Shown: positions 38,301 to 48,208 of the stretch, in pieces
Layout: every line of letters starts with the position of its first letter
How positions within the stretch are numbered: position 1 is the first letter of the stretch
Assembly (NCBI GenBank): GCA_022821545.1
Contig: JAJEDJ010000005.1
Span: 62,001-126,000, forward strand
Direction of reading: 5' to 3'
From: Caldilineaceae bacterium
Lineage (GTDB): Bacteria; Chloroflexota; Anaerolineae; Caldilineales; Caldilineaceae
Length of the DNA: 64,000 bases
The notes under the pieces: model-generated
Databases searched by the model: none
Seen by the model: the letters and a program-made list of their open reading frames with translations, nothing else
What the model was told of the DNA's origin: nothing
Made by a program: the position numbers and the translations under genes

Positions 38301-39335
38301 TCAAGTCGAGGCGGGGCAGCGAGCGTCGAGCCAGTCCAGGACGGCGCCAATGGGCTTCTCCCGTCCCAGATCGTTGTGCAGTTCGTGGAAATAGCCTTCA
38401 TAGAGGCTAAGGCTCTTATCCGTAGAGCCAATGCGGGCGAAGAACGCCTGGGTGGCTGCAGGGACAACCACGGCGTCGGCCAGCCCTTGCAGCATCAGAA
38501 TGGGAAGGCGAATCTCGCTTGCCCGCTCACGTACCTCCTGCATCGTTCCAAAGAACTCAACGACCCAGCGAGCGCTGCGCAGTGGCACGCCCAACAGGTC
38601 ACTCTCCGCCAGCTGCACCTCTTCCCAGTCGCGAGAAAGTATGTCCAGGCTGCCGCGCTGGCGGAAAGTCAACTGAGGCTGGACGCGGTGGACCGATTCC
38701 AGGATCCGCTTGAGAATCCGGTTGAAAAGCGAAAGATCGTGCGACTGCAAGGAGGGCGAGGCAATGACGCCAAGATCGACCGCGCCTGGAACGTCCATCA
38801 GATAGAGAAGCCCGATCAGTCCGCCCATGGAGTGGCCGTAAAGGCAACATGGCAGACCCGGGCTCCGCTGCCGCGCCATAGACACGACCTGCGTAATGTC
38901 GCTCAGGTAGTCGTGGAAGTCCTGGACAAAACAGCGCGGCCCGCCGGACCGGCCAAAGCCCTGATGATCGTGCGCATAGACCGTGTAGCCGGCCTCAAGC
39001 AATGCCCTGACCAGATGGCGGTACCGGCCACTGTGTTCGCCAAGCCCGTGGAGGATTAGAACCACGCCGCGCGTCGCCCGGCCGGGACGCCAGCGGCCAT
39101 AGAACACAGGCAGGCCGCTCTCGCCGCGCAGGTAACCGGTCGAATACTCAGAACCGGCGTAGGACCTGCCTGCTGTAACGCGTGAATCTGAACTGGCGAA
39201 CTCCGCTGCCGGCTGATAGTACTTTACGTTCTCCCCCCCGGCAGAGTCAGGCATCTGAAGCCAAGTCTCCCTTGAGTTGCCTTGGTTCTCTGAGTCCCCC
39301 GAAGTCTGGTCGGCGAAGTCGACTTGCTTCTTCAT
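38301..39335 (-). CDS. alpha/beta hydrolase, lysophospholipase/monoglyceride lipase-like
   Basis: Serine hydrolase with HGLGEHSGRY (oxyanion region), the nucleophile elbow GHSMGG, the acid in LQGLADAVV and the His in YEGYFHELHND, the exact pattern of bacterial monoglyceride lipases and lysophospholipases. ATG 39335 gives 344 residues and avoids overlap with the upstream gene. The frame is open to GTG 39386 (361 residues), and no start has a good ribosome-binding site, so the N-terminus is uncertain. It is the last gene of a minus-strand group with a GNAT-like and a Nudix gene. Confidence 0.85.
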   Translation of the reverse strand: MKKQVDFADQTSGDSENQGNSRETWLQMPDSAGGENVKYYQPAAEFASSDSRVTAGRSYAGSEYSTGYLRGESGLPVFYGRWRPGRATRGVVLILHGLGEHSGRYRHLVRALLEAGYTVYAHDHQGFGRSGGPRCFVQDFHDYLSDITQVVSMARQRSPGLPCCLYGHSMGGLIGLLYLMDVPGAVDLGVIASPSLQSHDLSLFNRILKRILESVHRVQPQLTFRQRGSLDILSRDWEEVQLAESDLLGVPLRSARWVVEFFGTMQEVRERASEIRLPILMLQGLADAVVVPAATQAFFARIGSTDKSLSLYEGYFHELHNDLGREKPIGAVLDWLDARCPAST

Positions 39336-39339
39336 GGCG

Positions 39340-40410
39340 TCAGTCGGCCGTTTTTCCCTTACCTTCAGCGGTTGGGCCATCGTCACCGTCTGGGTCGGGA
39401 GTTGCGGGGTGGGCCTCCGGCGGCCAGACCGAATCGTAACCGCGCCGTCGACCTTCAGACTCCGTCTGCTCCTCCGGCGTATCCTCAGACTCCAAAACGA
39501 CGACCCAACGTTGCCAGGGTGCCTGCTGCCACTCTAATCCCAGGCTTTCAAAGGACGGTCGCGACCTTGCCGCGTGGCCCTCGCCAAAGGTGCGCAGCCG
39601 CAGGCGGCGAGACTTACCTTGCAGCGTCCCCGCCAGGTAAGCGACGAGCTGCCGTTCTTCTTCGGTGCCCCACAGATTGGGAGGTACGGCAAGAAGCAAG
39701 CGAAGTTCATCGCGCCAGCGAAACTGCTGGACAAAACCGATCTCGTTTTCCTCCTGAAGAATCAGAAATACCTTGGAAGAGCGCAGTGTGCTGGAGTGAA
39801 TGGAAGAGATCATTTCTATCTCCTCCGGCGCTGTCTCAGGATAGACGGCTGGCAGCAACTCAGCCATTTTCGCCCTGAAGCGGGCCGAAATCTGCGTTGC
39901 TACTCGAAACCCTTCCGGCAGAGAAGGAGATTCGGAGAGGGGGAGTTTACCCACCAACTGAAAGTTCTGGTAATCGGCCCAGCCAAGTCCGAGCTCGTCC
40001 AGAACTTTCGTGACTTCCTCAGGAGAGGCTGTCGCAAAACCGAAGTAGAAGTAGGGATGGATTCCCTGCTCCTCGACGTGGTCCAGTGCAGTATCGATGA
40101 GGTCCGCGAACTCCTCTCGGTTGTCGCCTACATCCAGTGGCTCAAGAAAAGCCCAGTCAAACGTACCTGCTGCATCGCCGTCGTACTGTACAATAACAAA
40201 TCCGATGATACTGTCGCCCTTCGTTGCCACGAATGTATCCATCTGCTTGCCCAAAAACCTCGGCCCGAACCATCGCAGAAACAGGAAACGCCGCCACCAG
40301 CTTCCGGCGATTTCCTCCATACTGCTTACGTCGCTGGTTACGCCCGAGACAAGCAGATTCAGCACTTCACGTATCTGTCTGGGTTCCGCCAGACCAATCT
40401 CAATAGCCAT
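39340..40410 (-). CDS. GNAT-fold protein of unknown substrate
   Basis: 356 residues. The first 150 have GNAT-like order (EIGLAEPRQIREVLNLL, then VATKGDSIIGFVIVQYD), and a second GNAT-like half follows, ending near LRLRTFGEGHAARSRPSFESLGLEW. The CoA loop is degenerate. The C-terminus is a disordered, charged Pro/Asp/Glu tail of about 50 residues. It starts within the stop of the Nudix gene (11-base overlap), so the two are coupled. Confidence 0.7.
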   Translation of the reverse strand: MAIEIGLAEPRQIREVLNLLVSGVTSDVSSMEEIAGSWWRRFLFLRWFGPRFLGKQMDTFVATKGDSIIGFVIVQYDGDAAGTFDWAFLEPLDVGDNREEFADLIDTALDHVEEQGIHPYFYFGFATASPEEVTKVLDELGLGWADYQNFQLVGKLPLSESPSLPEGFRVATQISARFRAKMAELLPAVYPETAPEEIEMISSIHSSTLRSSKVFLILQEENEIGFVQQFRWRDELRLLLAVPPNLWGTEEERQLVAYLAGTLQGKSRRLRLRTFGEGHAARSRPSFESLGLEWQQAPWQRWVVVLESEDTPEEQTESEGRRRGYDSVWPPEAHPATPDPDGDDGPTAEGKGKTAD

Positions 40411-40969
40411 TCAAGTATTCCAGGGCAAGCTTGATGCAGTCCCGCTCTCCGTCGTAGGCCAATCGCCCTAGAGCGTCATCCGGCGACGCCCATTCGACTT
40501 TTCGGACCTCCACACTCGCGTCCGAGAGAATTCCTCCCACGACCCTTAGCAAATAGAAGTCCACCTTCTTGTAGACGCGCTCCGGCACAGCGCGGGCGTA
40601 GGTATCGAGGTACTCGTAACGTACCGTCTTCAAAAAGGACTCGAATTCCGTCTCCAGGCCCGTTTCCTCCTCAACCTCTCGAAGTGCTGCGGTCAGAGGT
40701 TCCTCTGAAGGGTAGAGCCGTCCTTTGGGCAGTTGCCAGCGCCGGCACGCCTTGTCGGTGGCGATCAGGGCGACCTGGACCAATTTGCAGGCACTGGCCT
40801 GATGCAACCGGTAGGCAACTCCGCCTGCGGAATGTATATTCCGTACCGTATAGCCATTCGGTTCCTCCGGACCGTTCCCTTGCTGACCGCCAGCCCGCTC
40901 ATGATTGCCTGGATCACTGTGCCCCGAAAATCTTTTTTCTGCTTGCCCGTTGTCACGTTGAGACTTCAT
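40400..40969 (-). CDS. Nudix hydrolase
   Basis: 189 residues with a full Nudix box, GRLYPSEEPLTAALREVEEETGLE, binding metal through REVEEE. An extended, probably disordered, N-terminus of about 45 residues precedes the domain. Such enzymes hydrolyse nucleoside diphosphates linked to another group, for example diadenosine polyphosphates. The substrate is not readable. It is the first gene of the Nudix, GNAT-like, lipase group. Confidence 0.87.
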   Translation of the reverse strand: MKSQRDNGQAEKRFSGHSDPGNHERAGGQQGNGPEEPNGYTVRNIHSAGGVAYRLHQASACKLVQVALIATDKACRRWQLPKGRLYPSEEPLTAALREVEEETGLETEFESFLKTVRYEYLDTYARAVPERVYKKVDFYLLRVVGGILSDASVEVRKVEWASPDDALGRLAYDGERDCIKLALEYLNGY

Positions 40970-41074
40970 CTACACTTTTCCAATGAATGGTGGACCTGTC
41001 TCGTCAAGCCGATGCGCCATCAGAGTAGCAGTCCACAGGACTGCCGCCTGCACCGTCTGGCAGGACTCAAGTCG

Positions 41075-41635
41075 TCAGCCCGTTCTGCGCTCATTCAGTG
41101 GGCTCGCCGGGATGCCGCCTTCGGAGACACTTGCAGCCAGTCCGCGGGCTACCTGCTCCCAGTTATCGGGCGGAAACTGTATGAGTTGGCGCGGCAATAG
41201 CGAAGGCGTTGTAAACGTCAGCGCGCCAACCAACTCGTCCAGCGGCCACACGGTACGGGCGCGTGCCAGGACGACGTGAATCTCCATCCATTTGGAAATC
41301 AACACCAGCCATTGGGCCAGTGCCTCGCCTGCGCCGACCGCAGGCAATGCGACAGGGGCGTCAGCGACGAATCGAAATGCAATGCCTCCGTCCTGGTCAA
41401 TCCACAGCCGGTGAGGGATCACCGCCCCGGGTGACACGCGCGCAGTGGTCCAGCGCGCGAAATGGTTGTGCAGATTCGAGATTAGTGGTGGGTTCAGCCA
41501 CGTCACCGCCGTAGCGATAGGCCGGCTTTGTGGAGGATGGCTGGGAGATGTCTTCAGCGAACTGTCGTCGTCGTACCAGTACCACATGGCCTTGGCATGC
41601 GTTGAGAATTGGAAACATGAATAAGCACGAATCAT
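41075..41635 (-). CDS. unrecognised protein, possibly a degenerate kinase-like remnant
   Basis: 186-residue open frame with coding-like composition. The segment HRLWIDQDGGIAFRF vaguely recalls a protein-kinase catalytic loop without its Asp and Asn, so a pseudokinase remnant is one guess. The start is uncertain: ATG 41635 or ATG 41587. It lies 106 bases upstream of the Nudix gene on the same strand. Confidence 0.4.
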   Translation of the reverse strand: MIRAYSCFQFSTHAKAMWYWYDDDSSLKTSPSHPPQSRPIATAVTWLNPPLISNLHNHFARWTTARVSPGAVIPHRLWIDQDGGIAFRFVADAPVALPAVGAGEALAQWLVLISKWMEIHVVLARARTVWPLDELVGALTFTTPSLLPRQLIQFPPDNWEQVARGLAASVSEGGIPASPLNERRTG

Positions 41636-41923
41636 ATCACAGTCATTGGAATTTCGCAGACTGACTGGACTGAGGGAAAGAGTCCCATGATCCGTCTGAA
41701 GTAGACTGAATCTGAAAACCCGGGCCGAACGTTAGACTTCGCCCTGTCGTATTGTACCGAGGGCAACTGTGTCCGCGACTTGAGGGCAGAGCCACAGAAT
41801 GAAGAAGGTTCCTGCCATGAGCGTGAACCGGTTGAGAGTTGGCGAGGTATTGGTCTTAAGGTATGATTCAGCCGCTGTGCAAGAGAATCGCAGGTCCGAT
41901 CAGAAGAGGAAAGATTTCAGGAA
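41636..41923. other. intergenic region without visible gene
   Basis: 288 bases between divergent genes. It probably holds promoters for both sides, but no pair of boxes is convincing. Several short CAGACTGACTGGACTG-like imperfect repeats occur near 41660-41720. Confidence 0.3.
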
Positions 41924-43141
41924 GTGACACGTCCAAGACGAACGAAGAGGCGGCCGCAGGCAATCGCGCCTCCGAAGTTAGTGCAGACCGCTGCAGAGTT
42001 TGGGCACTTTCTGCGGCATGTTTCCGGTCAGCCCTGGTTGGCGCTTGATACAGAGAGCGACAGCCTCTTCAGCTATGCGCCTCGAGTCTGCCTCATTCAG
42101 ATTTCTGCTCCGGCGGCAGCGGCAGGGACACAATCGTTGCCTGAACCGGCTAATGTCGTCGACTTTCTGATCGATCCCTTGCGGTTGCGGAAACTTTCCG
42201 GTTTGGGGGAAGTCCTCGCAGACAGCGTCACCGAAGTTATTCTCCATGCGGCTGAAAACGACATTCTGACGCTCCAGAGGGACTTTGACTTTCGCCCGCA
42301 GAAGATCTACGACACGCAGCTGGCCGCCCGCATCCTGGGTTGGCAGGGCATCGGACTGGCCAAAGTGCTGCACGAGGAGTTCGGAGTCGTCAGCGACAAG
42401 AAAATGCAGCGTACGAATTGGGGCCAGCGGCCCCTGACCCGGCAGCAGTTAACCTACGCGCAGATCGATACCCACTACTTGCCGGCCTTGCGCGCCCGCC
42501 AGATCAAGAGCCTGGAAGAGTCTGGACGCTGGGATGAAGCGCAGTCCGCGTTTCGGATGCTGGAAACGATCAGATTCAGACCGCCGGAGCCGCGTACTTT
42601 CTGGCAGATGAAGCAGATCCGTGCTGTTGAGGAAAGGGACCTGGGCGTCTTGCAGGCAGTATGGGAATGGCGGGAGAGCTTTGCCCAGCAGGCTGACAGG
42701 CCGCCATTCAAGGTCTTGGGCGAAAATGCCCTGGTCAGTCTTTCCCAGATGCGGCCGCGAACTCTGGCGTCACTCAGGGCGCTCCCAGGGTTGAGTGAGC
42801 GGCAGGTCAGATGGTTTGGGAAGGAGCTGTTGGCGGCTGTCCGAAAAGGAGAGCAACAGCCGGCGCCCCAGCGGCCTGCCCCGGACCGGAAGCCGGATCC
42901 TCCTCTCACCGCGGCGGCGAAGAAGCGCTATGAAGTCTTGCGCCAGTGGCGGACAAAAACTGCCGCAGCGCGCGGCGTCGATCCCGATATCGTCTTCAGC
43001 AATGAGACATTGCAGCAGATATCTGCATGTCGGCCCGCGACAATGGCCGAGCTGGAGAGGATCCCTTCAGTGGGAAAGTGGAAAGCGCAGACCTACGGGG
43101 CGAATGTCTTCAGTCTTCTCAGCAACGGCCGCGAATCTTGA
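41924..43141 (+). CDS. rnd: ribonuclease D
   Basis: 405-residue 3'-to-5' exoribonuclease that trims tRNA 3' ends. The DEDD exonuclease core has ALDTESDS (Asp and Glu), HAAENDILTL (Asp) and YAQIDTHYL (Asp and Tyr), the DEDDy pattern. Two HRDC nucleic-acid-binding domains follow (about 225-300 and 330-400), as in E. coli RNase D. The start GTG 41924 has AGGAA almost adjacent and a longer AGAGGA about 15 bases upstream. It converges with ftsH. Confidence 0.9.
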   Translation: MTRPRRTKRRPQAIAPPKLVQTAAEFGHFLRHVSGQPWLALDTESDSLFSYAPRVCLIQISAPAAAAGTQSLPEPANVVDFLIDPLRLRKLSGLGEVLADSVTEVILHAAENDILTLQRDFDFRPQKIYDTQLAARILGWQGIGLAKVLHEEFGVVSDKKMQRTNWGQRPLTRQQLTYAQIDTHYLPALRARQIKSLEESGRWDEAQSAFRMLETIRFRPPEPRTFWQMKQIRAVEERDLGVLQAVWEWRESFAQQADRPPFKVLGENALVSLSQMRPRTLASLRALPGLSERQVRWFGKELLAAVRKGEQQPAPQRPAPDRKPDPPLTAAAKKRYEVLRQWRTKTAAARGVDPDIVFSNETLQQISACRPATMAELERIPSVGKWKAQTYGANVFSLLSNGRES

Positions 43142-43158
43142 CTGGCGTGGGGACCACT

Positions 43159-45024
43159 TCACGCCGGTTGCAGCGCAAGCGGATTGGGTAGCTCGTCCGA
43201 GCCGGCATTCCCTTCGAAAACTTCTACGAACTCTTCCTCCTCCAACGTTTCGCGTTCCAGCAGTGCCGCCGCTACGGCGTCCAAACGCAAACGATGAATT
43301 CCGAGAATGTTTCGCACACGATCATGCTGTTCCTTCACGATTCTCTGCACTTCGCTGTCTAACGCCTCCGCGACCTCTTCGCTGTAATCGCGTTGCTCGG
43401 TCAGTTCTCTCCCCAGGAACGGGTTCTCCTCCTGATTTCCGATCTGGAGGGGTCCCATTCTTTCACTCATACCATATTTCATGACCATGGCCCGCGCCAT
43501 TCGCGTTATCTGTTGAATATCGTCGCTGGCTCCGTTTGATATGTCTCCAAAGACCATCTCCTCTGCCACACGCCCTCCGAGCCCCACCGCGATGCGATCA
43601 ACGAAGTAGGAACGCGGCAACAGATAACGATCACGCTCGGGCACAGTCAGTGTGACGCCGCCCGACATTCCGCGGGGTATAATTGACACTTTTCGCAGCG
43701 GATCTGCGCCTTTGACGACATGTGCAATGATGGCGTGGCCGGACTCATGGTAAGCCACGACGCGGCGCTCTCGGTCTGTGATGAGCCGGCTGCGGCGCTC
43801 GGGCCCTCCCATGGCGATCCGCTCAATCGACTCCTGCATCTCTGCCATGGCAATCGTGCGCCGGTTTCGCCGCGCGGCCAGAATCGCGGCTTCATTTACC
43901 AGGTTTTCCAGGTCTGCGCCAACAAACCCCGGCGTCTGACGGGCAATCAGGTCCATGTTCACGTTCGGATCAAGAGGCTTTCCCTTAACGTGAACGTCAA
44001 GAATGGCCCGCCTGCCCTCAAGGTCGGGTCGGTCCATGGTGACGCGCCGGTCGAAGCGGCCGGGGCGCAGCAGCGCGGGATCGAGGATGTCCGGGCGGTT
44101 GGTGGCCGCAACCAGGATAACGTTGGTATCGGTCCCGAATCCGTCCATCTCCACCAGGATCTGATTCAAAGTCTGCTCTCGCTCATCGTGGGAGCCGCCC
44201 AGCCCGGTTCCGCGATAGCGCCCTACGGCGTCGATCTCGTCGATGAAGACGATGCAGGGGCTGTTGCGCTTTGCCTGCTCAAACAGATCGCGCACGCGGC
44301 TGGCGCCGACGCCTACGAACATTTCGACAAATTCGGAGCCGCTTATGCTGAAAAAGGGCACGCCGGCTTCCCCGGAAACCGCCTTGGCCATCAATGTCTT
44401 TCCCGTCCCGGGCGGGCCGACCAGCAGCACACCCTTGGGGATGCGGGCGCCCAGCGCAACGAACTTCTGCGGCTCTTTCAGAAACTCGACGATCTCTTCC
44501 AGCTCCTGCTTTGCCTCATCCGCCCCGGCCACGTCGCTGAATGTGACGGTGGGCCGGTCTCCCACAAACATGCGAGCCTTGCTCTTCCCAAACGAAAGAG
44601 CCTGATTGTTGCCGCTCTGGCTTTGACGGAAGAGAAACAGAAAGAGCCCGGCGATCAGAATCAGAGGCAGCAGGTTGATGATCAGGGCAAACCAGTTGCC
44701 CGAATTTGAGGGAGGCTGCACGTTAATCTCGACCTGGGCCAGCCTTTCCTCAGAGACGCCCATGCCTTCCAATGTTCGGGTCAAAGCGACGCCCTCTTCC
44801 TTGCGGCTCGCCAGGGGTTGATCGCTGCCCTGCGAAAAGAGCTGCAACCTTTCTCCGCGGACGTCTATACGGGCAACTTCGCCCCGTTCGATCTGCCTGG
44901 CGACGTCGCTCAGGCTGATGCTTTGGGGCCTTTCATTGGGGCCGTAAACATTCAGAAACAGGGCGGCGGCAGCCACCAGTATCAGCAGATAAACAAAAGC
45001 GTTTCGTGTCCAGTTTCCGCTCAC
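43159..45024 (-). CDS. ftsH: ATP-dependent zinc metalloprotease FtsH
   Basis: 621-residue membrane-anchored AAA+ protease that degrades misfolded or regulatory membrane and soluble proteins as a hexamer. Two membrane segments (about 9-25 and 113-132) flank a small extracytoplasmic domain. The Walker A GPPGTGKT is near residue 201, the second region of homology with RPGRFDRRV follows, and the zinc site HESGH is near 425. A GTG start has GAGGAG 6 bases upstream. It is normally essential, and copy number and sequence look typical. Confidence 0.97.
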   Translation of the reverse strand: MSGNWTRNAFVYLLILVAAAALFLNVYGPNERPQSISLSDVARQIERGEVARIDVRGERLQLFSQGSDQPLASRKEEGVALTRTLEGMGVSEERLAQVEINVQPPSNSGNWFALIINLLPLILIAGLFLFLFRQSQSGNNQALSFGKSKARMFVGDRPTVTFSDVAGADEAKQELEEIVEFLKEPQKFVALGARIPKGVLLVGPPGTGKTLMAKAVSGEAGVPFFSISGSEFVEMFVGVGASRVRDLFEQAKRNSPCIVFIDEIDAVGRYRGTGLGGSHDEREQTLNQILVEMDGFGTDTNVILVAATNRPDILDPALLRPGRFDRRVTMDRPDLEGRRAILDVHVKGKPLDPNVNMDLIARQTPGFVGADLENLVNEAAILAARRNRRTIAMAEMQESIERIAMGGPERRSRLITDRERRVVAYHESGHAIIAHVVKGADPLRKVSIIPRGMSGGVTLTVPERDRYLLPRSYFVDRIAVGLGGRVAEEMVFGDISNGASDDIQQITRMARAMVMKYGMSERMGPLQIGNQEENPFLGRELTEQRDYSEEVAEALDSEVQRIVKEQHDRVRNILGIHRLRLDAVAAALLERETLEEEEFVEVFEGNAGSDELPNPLALQPA

Positions 45025-45060
45025 AAAGTCTCCTCAGAAATCAGAGTCTAACGCATGGGG

Positions 45061-45066
45061 AGTATA
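45061..45066 (-). promoter_or_regulatory. extended -10 promoter of ftsH
   Basis: On the minus strand TGA-TATACT, an extended -10 box, lies about 37 bases upstream of the ftsH start. The -35 region is poor, as expected for this class. Confidence 0.45.
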
Positions 45067-45133
45067 TCACAGAGGCTCCCTGTACATGAAGTATCGCCAA
45101 TTGGACGGGCCTCGACTGTGTGCAGGATTCCTA

Positions 45134-45165
45134 TCTGGGCTACTACATCTCTGGGCTACTACGTC
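45134..45165. repeat. 16-bp tandem duplication upstream of ftsH
   Basis: TCTGGGCTACTACATC followed directly by TCTGGGCTACTACGTC (15 of 16 identical). Confidence 0.6.
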
Positions 45166-45250
45166 GACGAGCCGCGAACTCGCTCTGAATTCAGGCCCGG
45201 TTTGGCGCAGTTAACGGCAAAATCTGTGGACGTATCTCTACAGGCGCAAG

Positions 45251-46231
45251 TCAAGCGGGCATTTCGCCCAAAGACCTCTCGTCCTGGCCGACGTATTCGG
45301 CGACTGGGCTTTCCACGCGCCCGTAGCCGCTCCAAATCTTGAATCCCAGCAGTGCAAGCAGCTCCGGGGTTGCGTCCGCCAGCATCTCGGGGCGGGATCC
45401 TATCGTAAAGTTCTCCTGGGGACGGAACTGCGGTCCGCAGAAGGTGGAGAGCAGCCCGTAGCGATTCCCGGAACTGACATTCGCTCCGGTTCCGTGCCAG
45501 AGCCTGCCGTCGAAAACCATTGCAGTGCCTGCCGCTCCCTCTGCCGCCAGAATCTCACCTTCGCCGTCACCGGCCCGCGGGGGGCGGCCGCTGAGGTGGC
45601 TGCCCGGTACGAAGCGAGTGCCGCCATTTTCTGCGCTGAAACAGTTAAGCATCCACATTACGTTTACGCATACACAAGGCGCGATCATCTCCGACGCCCC
45701 TTCTCCCTTCAGATTGGGGCGCTCGCGAGTAATCGAACCGACCGGCAGCTGTGAAGGCTCGCGGTCAACGGGGTGGGGCATCCACCACTGGTCGGTATGT
45801 AGATTCATGGCAACGCCGCCCGGCTTGGCAATGTTGGCAGAGTAACTGGACAGCAGGTAATCTTCGCCCAATACATGATCCACGACTGCGCGCACCTCTT
45901 CGGTGAAGAGAATCTGACGGAAGATCCGGCCCTTGTTTACCAGCATCCACACACGCTGATTCACGCCGCCTGCCGCGGACGTATAGGCCTTCTGCTTGGG
46001 GCGTCCCTCTCCGTCCGTAAATGCCCCCCACTGCTGTTTCGGGCCGCCGTCTTCGAAAGCGGCTCCCTGCTCCAGTTCTGCGGCTGCCTGTTCCTTCAGC
46101 CTTTCCAGGGCCGCGCTCACGACCTCCGGTTCAAGCGCATCTGCAATCAGGCAGTAGCCGTATTCGAGTATGTCCGACTTCGCCTGTTCTATCTCTCTTG
46201 TTGCTTTTGGCAGTAGTAGGGTGGATTGCAT
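45251..46231 (-). CDS. phytanoyl-CoA dioxygenase family protein (PhyH)
   Basis: 326-residue Fe(II)/2-oxoglutarate oxygenase. His-Asp is in NLHTDQWW, the distal His in LWHGTGANVS and Arg in GNRYGLLS. The open frame runs up to 46450, but ATG 46231 with AGGAG 7 bases upstream is clearly the start. A long insert carries many Gln/Glu residues (about 35-75). Fourth PhyH gene in the window. Confidence 0.88.
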   Translation of the reverse strand: MQSTLLLPKATREIEQAKSDILEYGYCLIADALEPEVVSAALERLKEQAAAELEQGAAFEDGGPKQQWGAFTDGEGRPKQKAYTSAAGGVNQRVWMLVNKGRIFRQILFTEEVRAVVDHVLGEDYLLSSYSANIAKPGGVAMNLHTDQWWMPHPVDREPSQLPVGSITRERPNLKGEGASEMIAPCVCVNVMWMLNCFSAENGGTRFVPGSHLSGRPPRAGDGEGEILAAEGAAGTAMVFDGRLWHGTGANVSSGNRYGLLSTFCGPQFRPQENFTIGSRPEMLADATPELLALLGFKIWSGYGRVESPVAEYVGQDERSLGEMPA

Positions 46232-46373
46232 TGGAAAACTCCTGACAGGGCTTTTCATCGTACTGTAAACCATTTTCGCCGCTTCGGCAACGCCATTGGC
46301 GCCGACTCCGGGGCATCTGGGGCAGCCCCAAATTGTTTCGAGCGTGTGATTTGCTGTGCTAGAATGGACAGAT

Positions 46374-48200
46374 ATGAACAGTTTCACCTTCTCTTGGACA
46401 GCGCTGATAGTCCCCGTCGGTCCTCCCCTCGTCCTCACCTTGGGCAGCATTGTTCTGTGGATAATGGGCCGTTTCGTACGTCCAGGCGCGAAATGGCACG
46501 CATTTGGGAGTGCGACCGGAATCCTCAGCGCGATTGCCCTCCTCTTTTGGGGACTGGCTGCCGCGATGACAGTGGCGCTGCGCGTTCAACCGACTGCCCC
46601 GGCGCTCAGTATTCCCTGGCAGCCTTTCTTTTCACCGGGCGCCGACCTGTTGTGGGTCAGCAACGGCTGGAACTGGTACGTCTCCTGTCTTGTACTCCTG
46701 CTTGGCGGAGGCGGGCTCCTTTTCAGCGGTGTTTCCGGTCAACGCGGGGAACAGACCTCTATCGAAAATTGGCATGGACGAGCGTTGACGCTTGCCCTCT
46801 CGCTGAATGCGGTTTCCAGCGCCCTGTTCTTTGTCAGCAGCGGAAATCTCCTTACCGTAACACTGATGTGGGTCGTCATGGACCTCTTTGTCATCGCCCG
46901 CAGCGCAGTGGTTCCTGAAGGCCCCGGGCCTTCCCCCACCCGCCAGTTCCAGGGGCTCAGCATGATGGGAGCGCTCTTGCTGTTGATAGGACTGCTTCCA
47001 GCCGGACAAGGCGGCCCTGCCGAGCTCCTCGCAGGCGGCCAGCTGCCTCAAGAGACGGTTATTCTTATGCTGATTGCCGGCGTCATCCGAGCCGGTGTCT
47101 ATCCTTTACACCTGTGGCTTCTGCCGCACAGAGGCGAACGGCTCTACATGCCGGACCGCCTTATCGACCAGATGCCGCCGGCCCTTTGCGGCCTTTGGCT
47201 GCTGGGCTGGTCGAGCGGATTGGCGGGGGAAGAGCTTCTTGCGCGCCCTGAAATCGTGGCGCTGGCGCTGTTTGGTCTTCTTGGCTCCGCAATCGCTACC
47301 TTCACCACCACGACCAGGCAGGAACACACGACCTTCGTGCTGGTCACCGCGGTAGGCATTGCCGGCTTGACGAGCATTCTGTCTGAGATCCGAGGTCCGG
47401 CAGCCGTTCTGTGGCCCACGACGACTTTCGCTCTGGGCGGGGGCCTCTGGTTGATCGGTGAACGAATCTGGCGGGCGTGGCACTGGCAGATTCCAATAAG
47501 CGTAGGCGTTCTTGCTCTGGTGGGAGTGCCCTTTACGCCAGGATTTCTGACGCAATCCGTGGTTGCGCAACTACTGGTTGTAGGCGGCTGCACAGACATG
47601 AGCGCACTGTGCGGTAATCTGGGGGCCCTGATGTGGCCCCTCTTCGTCGCCTACATTATCACGCAGATGATCTACGTCTCCTCTCTGTTGCGCAGTTGGG
47701 ACGGTGAGCCCGACGGTTCAGTGTGGGAACTGAGGCCGAACGCATGGATTATCGGCAGACTGCTGGTCTATGTTGTCGTTCTTGCCATTCCGCTGGCAAC
47801 CGCCGGCCTGTTTCCCGAGATGATGACCAATCTTGCCAATCTTCCGGATGCCATACCCCGCGGCGCTGGCAACCCTCCCAGCGCGGTTGCGGGTTGGCAG
47901 GTTTGGCTGACTTTGGCCGGTCCCCTCACATTGGGCATCGGCCTGGCAATTGCCCGCACACAGGTCAGAGAGTTCTTGAGCGCAAACGGTAACAGAGCCG
48001 GAACTTTGCCGACTCTTCGGGAGTGGTCGAGCCGCATAGCCCGGCTGGCAACCCTGGACTGGATTTCGGGCCTGACCAGGTGGGGTACCGGCAGGATGGG
48101 CGCCGTATGGGACGTTGGTCTGGAGATTGTAGAAGGGACGGGCCATATGGGATGGGTCGTCGTCTTCGGTATCATCGGCTATCTGCTGCTTAGCGCTTAG
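46374..48200 (+). CDS. divergent NuoL/M/N-like (Mrp antiporter-type) membrane protein
   Basis: About 608 residues and 14 or more membrane segments, related to proton-pumping subunits of complex I and Mrp antiporters. The helix that normally reads Lys-x-A-x-x-P-x-H-x-W-L-P appears as IRAGVYPLHLWLLPHRGE, so the key Lys is replaced by Arg and the usual APTPVSA stretch is missing. GTG 46356 is also in frame; ATG 46374 is chosen. It is the first of three membrane genes with no NADH- or hydrogenase-binding partner nearby. A role in ion transport or as an anchor of an unknown complex is inference. Confidence 0.72.
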   Translation: MNSFTFSWTALIVPVGPPLVLTLGSIVLWIMGRFVRPGAKWHAFGSATGILSAIALLFWGLAAAMTVALRVQPTAPALSIPWQPFFSPGADLLWVSNGWNWYVSCLVLLLGGGGLLFSGVSGQRGEQTSIENWHGRALTLALSLNAVSSALFFVSSGNLLTVTLMWVVMDLFVIARSAVVPEGPGPSPTRQFQGLSMMGALLLLIGLLPAGQGGPAELLAGGQLPQETVILMLIAGVIRAGVYPLHLWLLPHRGERLYMPDRLIDQMPPALCGLWLLGWSSGLAGEELLARPEIVALALFGLLGSAIATFTTTTRQEHTTFVLVTAVGIAGLTSILSEIRGPAAVLWPTTTFALGGGLWLIGERIWRAWHWQIPISVGVLALVGVPFTPGFLTQSVVAQLLVVGGCTDMSALCGNLGALMWPLFVAYIITQMIYVSSLLRSWDGEPDGSVWELRPNAWIIGRLLVYVVVLAIPLATAGLFPEMMTNLANLPDAIPRGAGNPPSAVAGWQVWLTLAGPLTLGIGLAIARTQVREFLSANGNRAGTLPTLREWSSRIARLATLDWISGLTRWGTGRMGAVWDVGLEIVEGTGHMGWVVVFGIIGYLLLSA

Positions 48201-48208
48201 TTGAACTC

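Noticed and set aside
38293..38312. GCCTCG/CGAGGC hairpin at the convergent ends of PhyH and the lipase
   Set aside because: It overlaps the lipase stop codon and has no T-tract on either strand; too weak to list as a terminator.
44243..44709. Long plus-strand frames opposite ftsH
   Set aside because: High-GC shadow frames with no start signals or family features.
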